From an uncultured Chlorobiaceae bacterium (GTDB lineage Bacteria; Bacteroidota; Chlorobiia; Chlorobiales; Chlorobiaceae), in contig CAIWUU010000174.1 in NCBI GenBank assembly GCA_903915955.1, forward strand, positions 30,392 through 94,391: DNA of 64,000 nucleotides, read 5' to 3'. Position 1 is the first letter of the stretch. Each line of letters begins with the position of its first letter. The notes below the pieces were generated by a model that had not been told where the DNA came from, ran no database searches, and worked only from the letters and a program-made list of their open reading frames with translations. The translations under genes and the position numbers were made by a program. Of the stretch, positions 61,138 through 64,000 are shown in pieces.

Positions 61138-63441
61138 ATGAACGAAGTCACTCATAATAAAATTGTATCATTTATCTGGGGCATAGCCGACGACGTTCTC
61201 CGCGACCTCTTCAAACGAGGCAAATACCCCGACGTCATTCTCCCAATGTGTGTCATCCGCCGCATGGACGCCGTGCTTGAACCGACCAAACAAGCCGTGC
61301 TCGACATAAAAAAGCTGCTCGACGATGCAGGAATCACCGAACAGCGTGCAGCACTTTGTAATGCTTCAGGGCAGGCATTCTACAACACTTCGCAGTTTAC
61401 CCTGCGCGACCTCAAATCACGCGGCAGTCAGCAACATCTCCTTGCAGATATCGAAGACTACCTCAACGGCTACTCATCAAACGTCCAGGACATTCTCGAA
61501 AACTTCAAGTTCCGCAACCAGCTCTCCACACTCTCCAAAGCCGATGCCCTCGGCACACTCATCAACAAGTTTCTCGATCCTGAAATCGACCTCACCCCCG
61601 CAGGTATCGACAACCACGCAATGGGCACCGTCTTCGAGGAACTCGTCCGTAAATTCAATGAGGATAACAACGAAGAGGCCGGTGAACACTGGACGCCCCG
61701 CGATGCCGTGCGCCTGATGGCCAACTTTGTCTTTTTGCCGATTGAGGAGAAACTCAAGTCGGGCACCTACCTGCTCTGCGACTGCACCTGCGGTACCGGC
61801 GGGATGCTCACCGTTGCCGAAGAGACCGTTTTATCCATAGCCGCAAAGTATCAGCAGGATATACAATGCCTCCTTTACGGGCAGGAAATCAACCCTGAAA
61901 CTTACGCCATCTGCAAGGCCGACATGCTGCTCAAAGGGGAGGGCGAAAACGCCGACCACATCGTCGGCGGCGCAGAATGGTCAACCCTCTCGCACGATGC
62001 CTTTCCCTCCCGTGTTTTCGACTTCATGCTCTCCAATCCCCCCTACGGCAAGAGCTGGAAAAAAGATCTCGAAGCGATGGGCGGCAAAGAGGGGATGCGC
62101 GACCCCCGCTTCAGGGTGATGCACCAGGGCGAAGAGCTCTCACTCGTCACCCGCTCCAGCGACGGGCAGTTGCTCTTTTTAGCCAATCTGGCCTCCAAAA
62201 TGAACCAGAGCTCCGCACTCGGCAGCCGCATCGCCGAAGTCCATAACGGCAGTTCGCTCTTTACTGGCGATGCCGGACAGGGCGAAAGCAACATCCGCCG
62301 CTGGCTCATCGAAAATGACTGGGTTGAAGCCATTGTTGCCCTCCCGCTCAACCTTTTTTACAACACAGGTATTGCCACCTACATATGGGTGCTCACCAAT
62401 CGCAAACCTGCACATCGCCAAGGATATCTTCAACTTATCGACGCTACCCAGTGGTTCAAACCGCTCCGCAAAAACCTCGGCAAAAAGAACTGTGAACTCT
62501 CTCAGGAAGATATTGACCGAATCATCCACACTTTTCTTGATTTCAAAGAGACACCCGAATCAAGAATTTTTCTCAATGAGGAGTTTGGCTACTGGAAAGT
62601 AACCGTTGAGCGTCCGCTCCGGCTCCACAGCCAGCTCTCCATCAAAGCCATAGAGAGCCTGCGCTTTGCCTCTGGTGATGAAGAGATTCGCACCTCGCTC
62701 TACGAAGAGTTTGGCGATGACCTCTTCACCAGCTTTCGCATCATTGCTCCAGCGATCGAAAAACGCCTTGCCGAGTGGGGAAGCGATGAAGAGGAGAGTG
62801 ACGATGAAGAGGGTGGCAGCAAAAAAGGGCTCCCCGAAAAAAAGAAAAAGAAGCTGCTCGACCCGAAGTGCTGGGAACGCGACGGCAGGCTTGTTGAATC
62901 CGCTTATGCCCTGCGTACCATACTCGGTGAACAGCTTTTCGAAGACCATAATATCTTCCGCCAAAACGTCAGCGCAGCACTTATGCAGGGAAGTATCAAG
63001 CTGCCCGCAGCCGACCTGAATAAAATACTGAAAGCAGTAAGCTGGAGGGTAGAAACCGCTTCCCCCGTCATTGCCAAAATGCACAAGCCCGGCAAGAACG
63101 AAGCTGAACCGCTCTACGGTCTTTACGATGCTGTGACCCCAACAGGAAAGCCCGTTATTGTCGAATACGAACCCGACCCCGATTTGCGCGACACTGAGCA
63201 GGTGCCACTTCTCGAAGAGGGAGGTATTGAAGCCTTCATCCGTCGCGAAGTGCTGCCCTATACCCCTGACGCATGGATAAAAGAGAGTGCCACCAAAATC
63301 GGCTACGAAGTCAGCTTCACCCGCCACTTCTACAAACCCCAGCCGCTCCGCACACTTGAAGAGATCACGGCTGACATCTTTGCTGTTGAGCAGGAGGCCG
63401 AAGGGCTGCTCGACGGCCTGCTGAAGGGAGGGGGGCGATGA
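61138..63441 (+). CDS. hsdM: Type I restriction-modification system DNA methyltransferase subunit M (start adjusted)
   Basis: GEHWTPRDAVRLMANFVF, DCTCGTGGML, FDFMLSNPPYGKSWKKD (NPPY). Confidence 0.94.
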   Translation: MNEVTHNKIVSFIWGIADDVLRDLFKRGKYPDVILPMCVIRRMDAVLEPTKQAVLDIKKLLDDAGITEQRAALCNASGQAFYNTSQFTLRDLKSRGSQQHLLADIEDYLNGYSSNVQDILENFKFRNQLSTLSKADALGTLINKFLDPEIDLTPAGIDNHAMGTVFEELVRKFNEDNNEEAGEHWTPRDAVRLMANFVFLPIEEKLKSGTYLLCDCTCGTGGMLTVAEETVLSIAAKYQQDIQCLLYGQEINPETYAICKADMLLKGEGENADHIVGGAEWSTLSHDAFPSRVFDFMLSNPPYGKSWKKDLEAMGGKEGMRDPRFRVMHQGEELSLVTRSSDGQLLFLANLASKMNQSSALGSRIAEVHNGSSLFTGDAGQGESNIRRWLIENDWVEAIVALPLNLFYNTGIATYIWVLTNRKPAHRQGYLQLIDATQWFKPLRKNLGKKNCELSQEDIDRIIHTFLDFKETPESRIFLNEEFGYWKVTVERPLRLHSQLSIKAIESLRFASGDEEIRTSLYEEFGDDLFTSFRIIAPAIEKRLAEWGSDEEESDDEEGGSKKGLPEKKKKKLLDPKCWERDGRLVESAYALRTILGEQLFEDHNIFRQNVSAALMQGSIKLPAADLNKILKAVSWRVETASPVIAKMHKPGKNEAEPLYGLYDAVTPTGKPVIVEYEPDPDLRDTEQVPLLEEGGIEAFIRREVLPYTPDAWIKESATKIGYEVSFTRHFYKPQPLRTLEEITADIFAVEQEAEGLLDGLLKGGGR

Positions 63442-64000
63442 ATAAGAAGATCGGACACTCAAGGCAGGAGCCGCAACTCCCCGCAACCGTAGCGGACAAC
63501 GAGGCAGCCCTTCTGTCGGATCTGCGCAACCTTATCCAATCCGCCCGCCAGCGGATTGCCACAGCTCTCTATTCTACCCAGACCATGCTCTCCTGGCATC
63601 TGGGGCAGCGAATGCTCAAGGAAAACCTCCATGGTGCTCGTGCGGCCTATGGCAAGCAGATTCTCGTAACCGTGTCACGAGAATTAACAGCCGAATATGG
63701 GCGCGGCTTCAGTTATGCCGAACTCGCCCGCATGGTACAGTTCGTCCAGCTCTTTCCGGAAGAGTCAATTGTCGTGACGCTGTCACAACAATTGAGCTGG
63801 TCCCACTTCCATGCCCTCCTACCCATCAAAGATTCCCTCGCCCGCGACTTCTACGCCGAAATGTGCCGAATCGAACGCTGGGATGTTCGCACCCTGCGCC
63901 GGAAGATTGGCGGTCTCCTGTACGAACGAACAGCCCTGTCGAAAAAGCCCGCAGCCGTCGTGGCCGCAGAAATTGGGAAGCTGCGCGAAGGTCAGTTGAC
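63438..64000 (+). CDS. DUF1016/YhcG-type PDDEXK nuclease N-terminal region, truncated by window end
   Basis: ATGA overlap with hsdM stop; LIQSARQRIATALYSTQTMLSWHLGQRM, YGKQILVTVSRELTAEYGRGFSYAELARMVQF, LSWSHFHALLPIKD. Confidence 0.9.
   Translation, partial: MNKKIGHSRQEPQLPATVADNEAALLSDLRNLIQSARQRIATALYSTQTMLSWHLGQRMLKENLHGARAAYGKQILVTVSRELTAEYGRGFSYAELARMVQFVQLFPEESIVVTLSQQLSWSHFHALLPIKDSLARDFYAEMCRIERWDVRTLRRKIGGLLYERTALSKKPAAVVAAEIGKLREGQL

Noticed and set aside
1-64000. CRISPR arrays, rRNA operons, integrases or intact transposases
   Set aside because: None seen by eye; no regularly spaced repeats, no recombinase motifs in the ORF list.

Overview
The window is mostly chromosomal housekeeping DNA. 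Gene content (chlorosome-envelope-like small protein, nifV/nifA, modE, modD, etfBA, BamA, LpxB, Rho) points to a green sulfur bacterium (Chlorobiaceae); that assignment is inference. From 1 to about 48.8 kb the genes are conventional: two phosphohexomutases, rpsT, ruvA, folC, rho, an unlisted 35-aa AURKAIP1/COX24-like basic protein, tRNA-Lys and tRNA-Leu, etfBA, bamA-uppS, gatA, sucD, kdsD, an ECF sigma/periplasmic-sensor module, lpxB, a GH13 amylase, a gnd-zwf-pgl cluster, an L,D-transpeptidase, metH and mnmA. From about 48.9 to 57.1 kb there is an accessory island between mnmA and nifV. It holds a DUF1828-type gene pair, an orphan antitoxin beside a decayed RelE-type toxin, and a same-strand three-gene unit (56064 to 51231, minus strand). 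That unit encodes a 1040-aa HD-domain plus HSP90/GHKL-ATPase fusion, an HNH endonuclease and a UDG-fold-like protein. Upstream of it is a gene graveyard with HsdR, BrnT and RHH-antitoxin relics. The HD-GHKL/HNH/UDG-like unit is the best candidate for an undescribed system, probably genome defence. After nifV, nifA and modE the window ends in a type I R-M locus: hsdM overlapping a DUF1016/YhcG-type nuclease gene cut by the window edge. I saw no CRISPR array, rRNA, integrase or intact transposase. All family calls are by eye from motifs; no searches were run.
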